NCBI GenBank assembly: GCA_016415585.1
Contig: CP066552.1
Span: 3,534,001-3,598,000 of the forward strand
Origin: Pectobacterium carotovorum
GTDB lineage: Bacteria > Pseudomonadota > Gammaproteobacteria > Enterobacterales > Enterobacteriaceae
Length of the DNA: 64,000 nucleotides
Reading direction: 5' to 3'
Below are positions 18,771 through 28,250 of the stretch, piece by piece; positions within the stretch are counted from its first letter, which is position 1; each line of letters starts with the position of its first letter. The position numbers were made by a program, and so were the translations under genes. A model generated the notes under the pieces. The model worked only from the letters and a program-made list of their open reading frames with translations, had not been told where the DNA came from and searched no databases.

Positions 18771-19118
18771 TCAGACGCTGAAAGAGGAACCACAGCCGCA
18801 GGTGGATTTCGCATTCGGATTCGTCACGATAAAGCGAGAACCTTCCAGCCCTTCGGTATAGTCCACCGCACCGCCAACCAGATATTGCAGGCTCATCGGA
18901 TCAACCACCAGCGCCACACCTTGTTTCTCAATGGTCATATCGCCGTCGTTGATTTGATCATCAAAGGTAAAACCATACTGGAAACCGCTACAGCCGCCGC
19001 CCGTGATATACACGCGCAGTTTCAGCTCTGGGTTTTCTTCATCAGCAATCAGGTTTTTCACCTTGCTTGCCGCCGCATCGGTAAATTGCAGAGGCAGTGC
19101 TGCTATATCATCGCTCAT
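18771..19118 (-). CDS. erpA: iron-sulfur cluster insertion protein ErpA
   Basis: A 115-residue A-type carrier that passes Fe-S clusters to apoproteins, including IspG/IspH in E. coli. The three ligand cysteines are in [11 protein letters not shown] and the C-terminal STCGCGSSF. Synteny with hemL and btuF is as in E. coli, except that clcA between hemL and erpA is missing here. Own transcription unit with an ERIC element upstream. Confidence 0.97.
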
Positions 19119-19213
19119 ATTTTACTCCCAACTCAGGGCTTATCAGGTGATAGACCCATATTCATACGCTTATTATCCGGCAGTATGCGAAAACGTTCAA
19201 GATTTGACAGCCC

Positions 19214-19336
<123 letters not shown>

Positions 19337-19509
19337 GATTGTTGAAATAATCGCCGCATTATGCCGTCTCATACACCACACAGCCAGTACTCTCTGTGGG
19401 TATGATGCGATGTGTTTTCAAGTGAAAACCCGCACAGCGATTTCATAACGGCGGTCAGTTCATTAGAATACCCCTACATTTTACGATCAAGACCAGTCAG
19501 GACCGCGTA

Positions 19510-20790
19510 ATGAACAAATCTGAAAGCCTGTATGCTGCGGCACAGCAACTTATTCCCGGCGGAGTGAACTCACCCGTTCGTGCTTTTAACGGCGTCGGCG
19601 GTACTCCGCTGTTCATCGAACGGGCTGATGGCGCTTATCTCTACGATGCTGACGATCAAGCGTACATTGATTACGTGGGTTCGTGGGGTCCGATGGTGCT
19701 GGGTCACAATCATCCGGCAATCCGTGATGCGGTAATCGCGGCAGCGGAACGCGGCCTGAGCTTTGGCGCGCCGACAGAAATGGAAGTGCAGATGGCCCGT
19801 CTGGTCACCTCGTTGGTGCCCAGTATGGATATGGTGCGGATGGTCAACTCCGGCACGGAAGCGACCATGAGCGCGATCCGACTGGCGCGTGGTTACACGG
19901 ACCGCGACAAAATCATCAAATTTGAAGGCTGCTACCACGGCCACGCCGACTGCCTGCTGGTGAAAGCCGGTTCCGGCGCACTGACATTGGGCCAGCCTAA
20001 TTCTCCCGGCGTTCCAGCCGATTTCGCCCGTCACACGCTGACCTGCGTCTATAACGATCTGTCATCCGTTCGCGCTGCATTTGAACAATATCCTGACGAG
20101 ATCGCCGCGATCATTGTTGAACCTGTCGCGGGCAACATGAACTGTATTCCACCGCTGCCAGATTTCCTGCCCGGCCTGCGTGCCCTGTGCGATGAGTTTG
20201 GCGCCCTGTTTATCATCGATGAAGTGATGACCGGCTTCCGTGTCGCACTGGCGGGGGCGCAGTCGCACTACGGCGTGGTGCCGGATCTGACCTGTCTGGG
20301 GAAAATCATCGGCGGCGGCATGCCAGTCGGCGCATTCGGCGGTAAACGCGAAGTCATGCAGGCGCTGGCACCGACCGGCCCGGTTTATCAGGCGGGAACG
20401 CTGTCCGGCAACCCGATTGCCATGGCCGCAGGCTTTGCCTGTTTAACCGAAGTGGCGAAACCCGGCGTACACGAAAAGCTCACCGCGTTGACCAATCAGT
20501 TGGCTGACGGCCTGCTAGCTGCCGCGCAAGCCGAAAATATCCCGCTGGTGGTGAATCAAGCGGGCGGCATGTTCGGCCTGTTCTTCACGGATGCCGAGAG
20601 CGTCACCTGCTATCAGGATGTGATGAAGTGCGACGTCGAGCGCTTTAAGCTGTTCTTCCATATGATGCTGGAAGAAGGAATTTACCTCGCGCCGTCCGCG
20701 TTTGAAGCGGGCTTTATGTCGTTGGCACACACGCCACAGGACATCGATCGCACCATCGAAGCCGCACAGCTCTGCTTCTCACGCCTGTAA
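19510..20790 (+). CDS. hemL: glutamate-1-semialdehyde 2,1-aminomutase
   Basis: 426 residues, PLP-dependent (class III aminotransferase fold). It converts glutamate-1-semialdehyde to 5-aminolevulinate in the C5 heme pathway. The PLP lysine is in [20 protein letters not shown] (about residue 265). The motifs [16 protein letters not shown] and [10 protein letters not shown] are intact. It pairs functionally with gltX (2 kb), which supplies glutamyl-tRNA for the same pathway. A hairpin follows the gene. Confidence 0.97.
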   Translation: MNKSESLYAAAQQLIPGGVNSPVRAFNGVGGTPLFIERADGAYLYDADDQAYIDYVGSWGPMVLGHNHPAIRDAVIAAAERGLSFGAPTEMEVQMARLVTSLVPSMDMVRMVNSGTEATMSAIRLARGYTDRDKIIKFEGCYHGHADCLLVKAGSGALTLGQPNSPGVPADFARHTLTCVYNDLSSVRAAFEQYPDEIAAIIVEPVAGNMNCIPPLPDFLPGLRALCDEFGALFIIDEVMTGFRVALAGAQSHYGVVPDLTCLGKIIGGGMPVGAFGGKREVMQALAPTGPVYQAGTLSGNPIAMAAGFACLTEVAKPGVHEKLTALTNQLADGLLAAAQAENIPLVVNQAGGMFGLFFTDAESVTCYQDVMKCDVERFKLFFHMMLEEGIYLAPSAFEAGFMSLAHTPQDIDRTIEAAQLCFSRL

Positions 20791-20800
20791 AAGCGTATCT

Positions 20801-20833
20801 CGACGGCGTCATTCACTGACACTGACGCCGTCG
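20801..20833 (+). terminator. hairpin after hemL, probable terminator
   Basis: CGACGGCGTCA-N11-TGACGCCGTCG: a perfect 11-bp stem 11 bp after the hemL stop, followed by pyrimidine-rich but not T-only sequence. Strong stem, weak U-tract. Confidence 0.5.
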
Positions 20834-20948
20834 CGTTCCTCCTTCTCCCCCGCCCCTACTTTTTTCACCGAAGCTATCATTCGAGAATGACAAGCCCTCT
20901 TAAATTGGTTATGAGTAAGTCTATGTTCCTGAAAATAGCGGAGAGGTC

Positions 20949-21572
20949 ATGTTAAAGGTTCTAGGGCGCACGTCGTCGATCAACGTTCGGAAAGTGCTGT
21001 GGCTGTGCGATGAGTTGGCGATTCCCTTTCACCGCGAAGACTGGGGCGAAGGCTATAAATCACCGCAGTCACCGGAGTTTTTGGCGCTCAATCCTAATGC
21101 CATGATACCGGTGATTCAAGACGACGATTTTGTCATGTGGGAATCGAACGCAATTATACGTTACCTCGCCAACGCGAAGGACGGAGCCTGGCTCTACCCG
21201 CAAGATCCGCGTAGCCGTGCTTCGATCGACCAATGGATCGACTGGCAGGCCTCCGAACTCAATCCTTCATGGCGTTACGCCTTTATGTCGCTGGTACGCC
21301 AGTCTCCCGCGCATCAGGATCCGACGCTCTTGGCAGCATCCTGCACGCTTTGGTCACGCACCATGGGCATTTTGAATCAGCAGTTGGAGCGAACCGGCCA
21401 CTACATCGCAGGAAACGCGTTTACGCTGGCCGATATTCCCATCGGGCTATCGGTGAACCGCTGGTATGAAACGCCGCTGGAACACACGGACTATCCCGCC
21501 GTCCGCACCTACTATGAGCGCTTAAGCGCACGCGCAGGCTACCTGACCTGGGGACGCAACGGCACGCCATAA
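20949..21572 (+). CDS. glutathione S-transferase family protein
   Basis: 207 residues. The N-terminal thioredoxin-like GST domain begins LKVLGRTSSINVRKVLWLCD (SxxVRK-type start, active-site Ser/Thr around residues 9-11), with MIPVIQDDDFVMWESNAIIR as the cis-Pro and glutathione gamma-Glu (ES) site. The all-helical C-terminal domain includes FTLADIPIG. It probably conjugates glutathione to electrophiles; the exact class is unknown. It is inserted, relative to E. coli, between hemL and fhuB along with the next two genes. Confidence 0.88.
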   Translation: MLKVLGRTSSINVRKVLWLCDELAIPFHREDWGEGYKSPQSPEFLALNPNAMIPVIQDDDFVMWESNAIIRYLANAKDGAWLYPQDPRSRASIDQWIDWQASELNPSWRYAFMSLVRQSPAHQDPTLLAASCTLWSRTMGILNQQLERTGHYIAGNAFTLADIPIGLSVNRWYETPLEHTDYPAVRTYYERLSARAGYLTWGRNGTP

Positions 21573-21586
21573 AGCTACTCATAACA

Positions 21587-23050
21587 CTACTCTGCGCTAC
21601 CCGGATCGATACCGCTCATCTCACAGGCCAGCGCCCCCGCGCGCTTAAGCGCATACGTGTAGCGTTCATCAAACGGGTAGCAGCACGATAGCCGAAGCGC
21701 GTGCTTACAGCGGCCGCTCAGCGTATAGAGCTCGCCGGGCGTGACGCAAATCTTCTCTTGCAGCAGACGATGAAATAGCTCAACGCCATCCACGCCGCCC
21801 GGTAACTCCAGCCAGAAGACAAAACCGCCCTGCGGCTGCGTCGCGCGTGTCCCCTGCGGAAAATGCCGGGCAATCAGCCCGCGCGCCTCATCCATCTGCG
21901 CGGCATAGCGGCGGCGCAGCGTGCGCAGATGGTGATCGTAACCGCCGGACTCCAGAAACTGCGCCAGTGTTTCCGATAGCAGCGCCGATTCCGCCATTGA
22001 CGATACCGCTTTCAGCCGCGCCACTTTGGCACGGAAACGACCCGATGCCATCCAGCCAATGCGGAAATCGGGCGCCAGTGTTTTCGTGAAGCTGGAGCAG
22101 TAGATCACCCAGCCATCGCGATCGAAGGCTTTCACCGTCGGCGACAGCGGCCAGGTAAACTGAAGCTCGCTGTATAAGCCATCCTCGATCAGCGGCACCT
22201 GATAATCGTTCACCAGCTTTGCCAGCCGCTTTTTATCCGCCAGCGTCATGCTGCACCCTAACGGATTCTGCGCGTTCGGCATGGCGATAATCGCCTGTAA
22301 TCGCTGTTCTGACAGCAGCAGCTCCAGCGCATCCAGCGCGAGGCCACGTTGCGGGTCGGTGGGAATCTCCACCGTTTTCAGTCCCAGACTGGCTAGCAGG
22401 GGAAAGAGATAAAAATAGGTTGGCGTTTCCAAGCCCACACAGTCGCCCGGCTGCGTGACCGTGCGTAGCGCCAGCTGTAGCGCTTCCATACAGCCGTGGG
22501 TGATCGTGATGTCCTCGCGGGTCAATGACATACCCAAATCCATCGCTCGCCGCGCCACTTCACGCCGCAACCGTTCACTGCCTGGCGGCAACGCATAGCG
22601 ACCAATCAGTTCAGGCTGCCGCCGCAGCAAAGAAGCAGCAATACGGCTGATCTTTTCGGTCGGATAGAAATCGGCATGCTGCGGGCACGCCAGAGAAATG
22701 TTGATGTAATCCGGGTGCGTCTGAGCAGCAAAAACGGTATCAATCAGATCCAGTTGCTCACTGCCCGGCACAATCACCTGCGCACGGTGGGGCTTACTTT
22801 CCGTCAGCGACGGCAGACGTCCTCGCACAAAGTAGCCGGACTGCGGTCGTGCTTCGATCAACCCGCGATCTTCGAGAATACGCCAGGCATTTAATACCGT
22901 GTTCACACTTACCTGATGCGATCCGGCAACGCGACGAATAGAAGGCAGGCGACTTCCCGGCGCTAACGTTCCTTGATGAATAGCCGTGGCGAAGGTTTCC
23001 GCGAGCTGTTGATACAGCGTACTTTCTTGTGAGTCGATGATGATGGACAC
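21587..23050 (-). CDS. MocR-type GntR regulator with aminotransferase domain
   Basis: About 487 residues. The N-terminal winged helix (SRLPSIRRVAGSHQVSVNTV) is fused to a fold-type I PLP aminotransferase-like domain, with PLP lysine in YCSSFTKTLAPDFRIGWM. Related to E. coli YdcR. Such proteins sense an amino-acid/PLP-linked signal and usually control a divergent gene, here the LysE-type exporter. GTG at 23050 is chosen because GGGGGA precedes it by 3-4 nt; a TTG six codons upstream is the alternative. Converges with the GST gene, 14 bp apart. Confidence 0.88.
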   Translation of the reverse strand: MSIIIDSQESTLYQQLAETFATAIHQGTLAPGSRLPSIRRVAGSHQVSVNTVLNAWRILEDRGLIEARPQSGYFVRGRLPSLTESKPHRAQVIVPGSEQLDLIDTVFAAQTHPDYINISLACPQHADFYPTEKISRIAASLLRRQPELIGRYALPPGSERLRREVARRAMDLGMSLTREDITITHGCMEALQLALRTVTQPGDCVGLETPTYFYLFPLLASLGLKTVEIPTDPQRGLALDALELLLSEQRLQAIIAMPNAQNPLGCSMTLADKKRLAKLVNDYQVPLIEDGLYSELQFTWPLSPTVKAFDRDGWVIYCSSFTKTLAPDFRIGWMASGRFRAKVARLKAVSSMAESALLSETLAQFLESGGYDHHLRTLRRRYAAQMDEARGLIARHFPQGTRATQPQGGFVFWLELPGGVDGVELFHRLLQEKICVTPGELYTLSGRCKHALRLSCCYPFDERYTYALKRAGALACEMSGIDPGSAE

Positions 23051-23186
23051 AGTTCCCCCGCCAGCCAATGAGTACAGTTAACGATTAATGCACTTTGTAC
23101 CCATAACAATAATCATTTTGTGTATCTGTAACCATTTCTTTTTTCTGCCTACCATAGTGTTCTCACCCCATCATCAGGATAACACC

Positions 23187-23777
23187 ATGCTCGACCCTTC
23201 TTTTTTCAGCTACGTCACCGTCATGTCGATCACGCCGGGGCCCAATAATCTGCTGCTGGCGACGTCAGGCGTCAATTTTGGCCTGCGTCGAACCTTGCCA
23301 ATGATGATGGGCATTTCCGTTGGCTGTGGGATACAAACGGCGCTGATGGGGGTGGCATTGGAGCTTCTACTGAGCTGGATGAGCATGATTCGCCTCCCGC
23401 TCACGGTGCTGGGGTGTGTTTATCTACTTTGGCTATCGTGGAAAATCGTGCGCTCATCTGCACCGGAATTACAAGGGCGAGTACAGCCGATGACCGTACT
23501 GCAAGGGACGCTATTTCAGGCGGTGAATCCGAAAGCCTGGCTGATGTCCAGCAACATCGCGCTGCTTTATGCCGCCAGCGGCGGCCTTTTCACCACGGTA
23601 GTCGCCTTTATGGCGCTCAATCTGCCCTGTATTTTAGTCTGGGCACTACTCGGCGATCGCATCGGTAAACATCTTCAGGAGCCGTGGAAACTGAAAGCCT
23701 TCAACGGCATCATGGCGCTTTCTCTGGTGCTCACCACCTTCTGGATGCTGGTCGAAGCCATCAACGTCACGGGTTAA
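23187..23777 (+). CDS. LysE/RhtB family exporter
   Basis: 196 residues with about five to six membrane helices and the family N-terminal signature SITPGPNNLLLATSGVNFGL. The central QAVNPKAWLM is also typical. It exports an amino acid or related metabolite across the inner membrane; substrate unknown. ATG at 23187 has AGGAT upstream. The frame is open to 23088 in sequence with a different, non-family N-terminus. Divergent from the MocR gene over about 136 bp, which suggests control by that regulator. Confidence 0.88.
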   Translation: MLDPSFFSYVTVMSITPGPNNLLLATSGVNFGLRRTLPMMMGISVGCGIQTALMGVALELLLSWMSMIRLPLTVLGCVYLLWLSWKIVRSSAPELQGRVQPMTVLQGTLFQAVNPKAWLMSSNIALLYAASGGLFTTVVAFMALNLPCILVWALLGDRIGKHLQEPWKLKAFNGIMALSLVLTTFWMLVEAINVTG

Positions 23778-23819
23778 TCATACGACTTCGGCGGGCTTCC
23801 CTCCCCGCCGACGCCCGCG

Positions 23820-25838
23820 TTATCTCACCTGCTTACGCAATAGATAAACAAAGTAAGGCGCACCGATAAACGTCGCGAGCAGACCTGCCGGGATCTGCGC
23901 CGGAAAGAGGATCATCCGGCCAAACCAGTCAGCAACCACCATCAGTGCCCCACCAATCAGCGCAGAGCTGGCAATTTGCGGCAACACGCGGTTAAAACCT
24001 AGCATCCTCGCCATATGCGGTGCCATTAAGCCCACAAAGCTCATCGGCCCAACCATCAGGGTTGCCATCGCGGTCAGTACCGATGCCAGCAGCAACACCA
24101 GCAAACGGACTGGCGTGACAGCCACGCCAAGCGATCTGGCCGTTGTCGTACCCAGTGGCAAAATACGCAGCCAGCGCTGACAGAGCGGGACGATCAACAG
24201 CAGCAGAACCGCAATCACCGCCGTGCGTATCGCGTCAGTCGGTTCGACCGCATAGGTTGAGCCCGACAGCCAGGTCAGCACCGTTCCCATACGCGGATCG
24301 CCACTGGCTAACAGAAGCGCAATCACGGTGGAGAACGCCATACTGAGCGCAATCCCCGCCAACAACATACGCTGCGTGGAGAACCCACCGCGACCGGCGA
24401 TAATCACCATGACCAGCAGCGTTAACGCCGCACCCGCGCTACCGGCCGGAAGCAGCCACACCAAGGCATTGCCGGGAATGAAGAACAGCAAAATAATGAC
24501 GCCAAACGAGGCACCGGAGCTAATCCCCAGCACTTCCGGGCTCCCCATCGGGTTGCCCGTCAGCTTCTGTATTAGCGTTCCCGCCACCGCCAGCATCACC
24601 CCGGCAGTTAGCGCCGCCAGCACCCGAGGCCAGCGCCATGAGAGCAACTGCGTTAACACATCGCCACCGCCCCACTGCCAGCCCTCCGCATCTTTCCCTA
24701 ACATCAGCGCCGTAATCACCACCATTCCCAGCAGCATGACGCCAAGTACCAGCCACGTTCCCCACAGGCGACGCTCAGCCGTCGGCGTGGTATTGCTGTC
24801 GACCAGAGCGGGCTGACCGCTATTACGCAGGCGCGGCAGCAGCCACAGTAACAGCGGCGCGCCAATCAGCGCCGTCGCGGCCCCCGTTGGGACGTCAAGC
24901 CACACGCGGCTCAGCCAGATAACGCCCTGATCGGCAACGCCGAGCAGCAACGCCCCGAGCAACGGCGCGAATAAAAGACGATGAAGTAACCGCCGTGCGC
25001 CAAGCATTTTCGCCAGCAGCGGCGCAAACAGGCCGATAAAACCGATAATGCCCGCCGCATTCACCAACTGGGCACACAGAAAAATTCCCAACCCAAGCGC
25101 ACTCAGACGTGCCAGTGACAGCCCAAGCCCCAGATTACGTGCAACACCGTCATCCAGTCCCAGCAGGGTTAACGGGCGAATCAACAACAGCGCCAGACAG
25201 AAACACACCAGAAGACGCGGGAGAACAAACTGCACATTGCTCCAGTCCTGTTGGTTCAACACGCCGCTGCTCCACAGGAACAAGCCCTGAAGCTGCTCAT
25301 GATGGAAAAGCACCAGCAGCTGATTGACCGCGCTACAGTAGAAACTCAGCACCAGCCCCGCCAGTATCAGCGTCACCGGCGATAACCGCTTGCCCCAGGC
25401 GACGCCAAACACCAGCGCGCCAACCACCAGCGCCCCAATCATCGCAGCAGCCTGTTGGATCCATACGCCACCGGGCAGCGCCAATAGCGTTACCACCGTG
25501 ATGCCGAGCTGTGCACCCGTGGCAATCCCTAGCGTTGATGGCTCAGCTAGCGGATTACGCAAGACCTGTTGGAACAGCACGCCACACAACCCCAGTCCCG
25601 CACCAATCAGCAGCGCCAGTACCATGCGTGGCAACAAACTGTAATGAAACAGAAGCTGCTGCATATTGTTCAAGGCGGGCTGTGTCAGCCCCTGAAGCCA
25701 CTGCGATACAGGCAATTGCTGCTGCAAATTGTAGCTGCCCATCCCCAGAATCACGAACAGCAGAAAACCGATTAAAACAACAGGAAGCACCAGCGGATGC
25801 ACAGCACGCTTGTGCACGGCAGACAGAGAATTAGGCAT
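23820..25838 (-). CDS. fhuB: iron(III)-hydroxamate ABC transporter permease FhuB
   Basis: 672 residues: two homologous BtuC/FecCD-type permease halves fused in tandem (about residues 1-340 and 350-672), each ending in a helix-rich region with the conserved glycine-containing coupling loop (GLFAPLLAKMLG and GLMAPHMARMLG). It moves ferric hydroxamates such as ferrichrome from FhuD into the cytoplasm. It overlaps the end of fhuD by 8 nt. Last gene of fhuCDB. Confidence 0.96.
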   Translation of the reverse strand: MPNSLSAVHKRAVHPLVLPVVLIGFLLFVILGMGSYNLQQQLPVSQWLQGLTQPALNNMQQLLFHYSLLPRMVLALLIGAGLGLCGVLFQQVLRNPLAEPSTLGIATGAQLGITVVTLLALPGGVWIQQAAAMIGALVVGALVFGVAWGKRLSPVTLILAGLVLSFYCSAVNQLLVLFHHEQLQGLFLWSSGVLNQQDWSNVQFVLPRLLVCFCLALLLIRPLTLLGLDDGVARNLGLGLSLARLSALGLGIFLCAQLVNAAGIIGFIGLFAPLLAKMLGARRLLHRLLFAPLLGALLLGVADQGVIWLSRVWLDVPTGAATALIGAPLLLWLLPRLRNSGQPALVDSNTTPTAERRLWGTWLVLGVMLLGMVVITALMLGKDAEGWQWGGGDVLTQLLSWRWPRVLAALTAGVMLAVAGTLIQKLTGNPMGSPEVLGISSGASFGVIILLFFIPGNALVWLLPAGSAGAALTLLVMVIIAGRGGFSTQRMLLAGIALSMAFSTVIALLLASGDPRMGTVLTWLSGSTYAVEPTDAIRTAVIAVLLLLIVPLCQRWLRILPLGTTTARSLGVAVTPVRLLVLLLASVLTAMATLMVGPMSFVGLMAPHMARMLGFNRVLPQIASSALIGGALMVVADWFGRMILFPAQIPAGLLATFIGAPYFVYLLRKQVR

Positions 25839-26757
25839 GCGTTCTCGCCTCCAGTGCCTGATTCAATACGCGACAGAAGCGCATCGCCGAGAGCGTTCCG
25901 CCATACAGCCAGACGGCTGGCACACGTTGCAAACGCTGATTACGCACAAACGGCATGGCCTGCCAGAGCGGATTATTTTCAAGCTGGTCAAGTGTGGCGC
26001 TATCGCCGTGTTCGAAGCAGAGTACGTTGGCATCGCCGATTTCTGCCAGGCTCTCAATGCCGACAATCGTACTGCCCCAGAAGCTGGTTTCGCTGCGCCA
26101 GGCATTCTCGATTCCGATATGATCCATCACTTCCTGAAAAAGGCTGTTCTTGCCGATCACCAACACATGGCGGCTGTCGACCAGCGTGATGAGCAACAGA
26201 GGCCGCTGGGTGTAAGGCTGGAGTGTGATTTTTTCCTGCTGGAGAAACTGCGCCAGCTCCGTCAGGTGCTGCTCGCCAGTCGCTTTCATATTGAGCGCCT
26301 CGGCCAGTTTCATGACCGAGGCCTGTGCCGACGTCAGCGGTTTTCCCTGTTCGTTGCTGAAACCAAAGCCCAGCAGCGGAGAAATACGGGACATTTTCGC
26401 GACCGAAGGGCCGTAGCCTTCAGAGTAAAGAATCAGAGACGGGCGAATCTGCGTCAGCAATTCCAGATTGGGCTCGGTACGCAGCCCCACATCAATCACC
26501 GATTCAGGCAGCGCGGGCTCTTTCACCCATAGGTTGTAGTTATGTTTATCCGCAATCGCGAAGGGCGTGATGCCCAACGCCAGAAGCAGTTCAACAGGCA
26601 ACCACTCCAGCGCCACAATGCGATTTAAATCGGGAAATGTGGCAGTGGCTCCCCGGCTCGCCGCAGAATAAACCAGCGGGGACAATAGCAGCGCCGTCAG
26701 CAAACGACGGCGTAGCGGATCGGGAGAGGATGGAGAAGAAGAAAATTCAGGCATCAT
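25831..26757 (-). CDS. fhuD: iron(III)-hydroxamate periplasmic binding protein FhuD
   Basis: About 309 residues. The hydrophobic export signal LRRRLLTALLLSPLVYSAAS has a Tat-like double/triple arginine start, and the family sequence is RIVALEWLPVELLLALG, SVIDVGLRTEPNLELL, GKNSLFQEVMDHIGI, WQAMPFVRNQRLQRVPAVW. It binds ferric hydroxamates in the periplasm. Start chosen at the ATG 26757 (an adjacent ATG at 26754 is equally possible). Neither has a clear ribosome binding site, so coupling to fhuC, 16 nt upstream, is likely. Confidence 0.93.
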   Translation of the reverse strand: MMPEFSSSPSSPDPLRRRLLTALLLSPLVYSAASRGATATFPDLNRIVALEWLPVELLLALGITPFAIADKHNYNLWVKEPALPESVIDVGLRTEPNLELLTQIRPSLILYSEGYGPSVAKMSRISPLLGFGFSNEQGKPLTSAQASVMKLAEALNMKATGEQHLTELAQFLQQEKITLQPYTQRPLLLITLVDSRHVLVIGKNSLFQEVMDHIGIENAWRSETSFWGSTIVGIESLAEIGDANVLCFEHGDSATLDQLENNPLWQAMPFVRNQRLQRVPAVWLYGGTLSAMRFCRVLNQALEARTHA

Positions 26758-26773
26758 GAGCAGGAAAACCGAG

Positions 26774-27571
26774 TTAACAAACAAAGCTGACCGGCGCGCC
26801 ACCCGCCGGATGAGGCAGAATGCCCATGGGAATGCCGTAGATATTTTCCAGCACGTCCCCTTGCATGAGCGCGACAGGCTCACCCTGCGCAATCATTTTC
26901 CCGCCGCGCAACGCCACCAGATGATCGCAGTAGCGCGCAGCCATGTTGATATCATGCAACACCGCAATGACGGTGATGCCGCGCTCGCGGCCCATACGCT
27001 GAATCAGCGACAGCACCTCAACCTGATGCGCAATATCCAGTGCGGAGGTCGGTTCATCCAACAGCAGGCAGCGGCTGTCCTGTGCCACCGTCATCGCCAG
27101 CCAGGCTCGCTGCCGTTCCCCGCCGGACAGGCTATCCACCAGACGGTTAGCAAACGGCTTTAATCCCACCAGCGTGATGGCTTCTTCGACCTTTTCCCGA
27201 TCGGCGCTGCCGAAACGGCCTAATGCGCCGTGCCACGGGTAGCGCCCCACAGCAACCAGCTCACGCACGGTCATCCCTTCGGCAGCGGGAAGCTGCTGCG
27301 GTAAATAAGCCACCTGACGGGCGAACAATTTACTGTCCCAGCTTCCGGTCGCCTGTTCACCCAACAATGCGGTTCCGCTGCTGGCGGACTGATGGCGACC
27401 CAGAATTTTCAGCAATGTCGATTTGCCTGAGCCATTGTGCCCGATCAGCCCACACACTTTCCCCACGGGAAACGTGATCGATAACGGATGTAGCAGCGTG
27501 CGCCCGGCGACGGAAAAGCTGACGTCGTCCAGTCTGAAGGTAGTGTCAGGCAGTACTGTTTGATTTTGCAT
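26774..27571 (-). CDS. fhuC: iron(III)-hydroxamate ABC transporter ATPase FhuC
   Basis: 265 residues with Walker A GHNGSGKST, Q-loop AYLPQQLP, signature LSGGERQRAW, Walker B CLLLDEPTSALD and H-loop VLHDINMA. It powers FhuB. First gene of the operon, behind a Fur box at 27655-27673. In E. coli fhuA (outer-membrane ferrichrome receptor) precedes fhuC; here it is absent. Confidence 0.96.
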   Translation of the reverse strand: MQNQTVLPDTTFRLDDVSFSVAGRTLLHPLSITFPVGKVCGLIGHNGSGKSTLLKILGRHQSASSGTALLGEQATGSWDSKLFARQVAYLPQQLPAAEGMTVRELVAVGRYPWHGALGRFGSADREKVEEAITLVGLKPFANRLVDSLSGGERQRAWLAMTVAQDSRCLLLDEPTSALDIAHQVEVLSLIQRMGRERGITVIAVLHDINMAARYCDHLVALRGGKMIAQGEPVALMQGDVLENIYGIPMGILPHPAGGAPVSFVC

Positions 27572-27654
27572 AGCGCTTTTGGTTTTTTAATGTCACCGAA
27601 GGAAAGGGGTGAGCAGAATTCACTATTTCCGTAATCGTCGGTCTAAAAGAGAAC

Positions 27655-27673
27655 GATAATGATTACGATAAAG
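27655..27673 (-). promoter_or_regulatory. Fur box upstream of fhuC
   Basis: Minus-strand half site AATCATTATC matches the second half of the 19-bp Fur consensus completely; the other half matches 4 of 9. About 85 bp upstream of the fhuC start. It implies iron-repressed fhuCDB. Confidence 0.7.
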
Positions 27674-27818
27674 GCAGCATGATAGGCGCAACGGAATGCC
27701 AATCGCAAGACTTTTACCTGTCAGCGCTAGAGTGTTCCGGCAGGAAAAGTGGTCTCTGACAGGGCGTGGTGATCGTCCCAAAATAGCAGGGGCAACAAAT
27801 GCCCCCAGATTAACTCAG

Positions 27819-28194
27819 CCTCTTAGTCACATTTTTATGCCACTGTTGAGGCGGTTTCGTGCGCGATAATACCGTCATTTTCATGCTACCTCGTAGCACG
27901 CGCCCGACACGGGGCGGCTTAAGCGCCGCTCGCCCCGTGACCCCGAGGCTTTTGGCGGAAATTATGCCGCTGACGCGGTTCCTTCGTCGGTATCAGGCTT
28001 AACGGACCGCTTGCGACACGTTTACTCGCCCCATAAATGGAGCTCACTCTTCGGGCCAGCACAAGTGCTGTTCAAAAACGTCTTTGACGTTTTTGTCCGA
28101 CGTGGCGCAAGCTTTCACCGCGTCCATGCGGCTCATCCTAAGCCTGCTATCTCCTCAGCATAATTTTTTACGCCGGATAACGACAAAACCCGTG
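27819..28194 (+). repeat. long structured repeat, copy 1 (with internal hairpin cassette)
   Basis: About 375 bp between fhuC and mrcB, sharing blocks with 50430-50722: CTCTTAGTCACATTTTT, GGTTTCGTGCGCGAT, CCGTCATTTTCATGC, CGTAGCACGCGCCCGAC, AAATTATGCCGCT, and GCATAATTTTT followed by ACGCCGGATAA. Stems include ACGGGGCG/CGCCCCGT, outer AAATTATGC/GCATAATTT, CAGGCTTA/TAAGCCTG and GCTTGCG/CGCAAGC. The last one encloses an 80-bp cassette absent from copy 2. A 47-codon frame (GTG 27859 to TAA 28002) exists but is not kept through copy 2. It occupies the place of fhuA in the E. coli order. Nature unknown: RNA-like repeat or remnant. Confidence 0.75.
28017..28098 (-). repeat. multi-hairpin cassette inside long repeat copy 1
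   Basis: Read on the minus strand: CAAAAACGTC/GACGTTTTTG, then CAGCAC/GTGCTG, a degenerate third stem, then GCTCCAT/ATGGGGC followed by GAGTAAACG. Same order as the cassette at 39618-39690, whose first bases GGACAAAAACG and CGTTTTTGAACAGC are nearly identical. Inserted in the opposite orientation to the host repeat. Confidence 0.7.
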
Positions 28195-28250
28195 ATCCCC
28201 CAGTCTTTGTCTATAAGAGACAATAGATTAACCGGGGTAGTGATAAGCAT

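Noticed and set aside
25390..25834. Plus-strand frames across fhuB
   Set aside because: Antisense shadows of a high-G+C membrane-protein gene.
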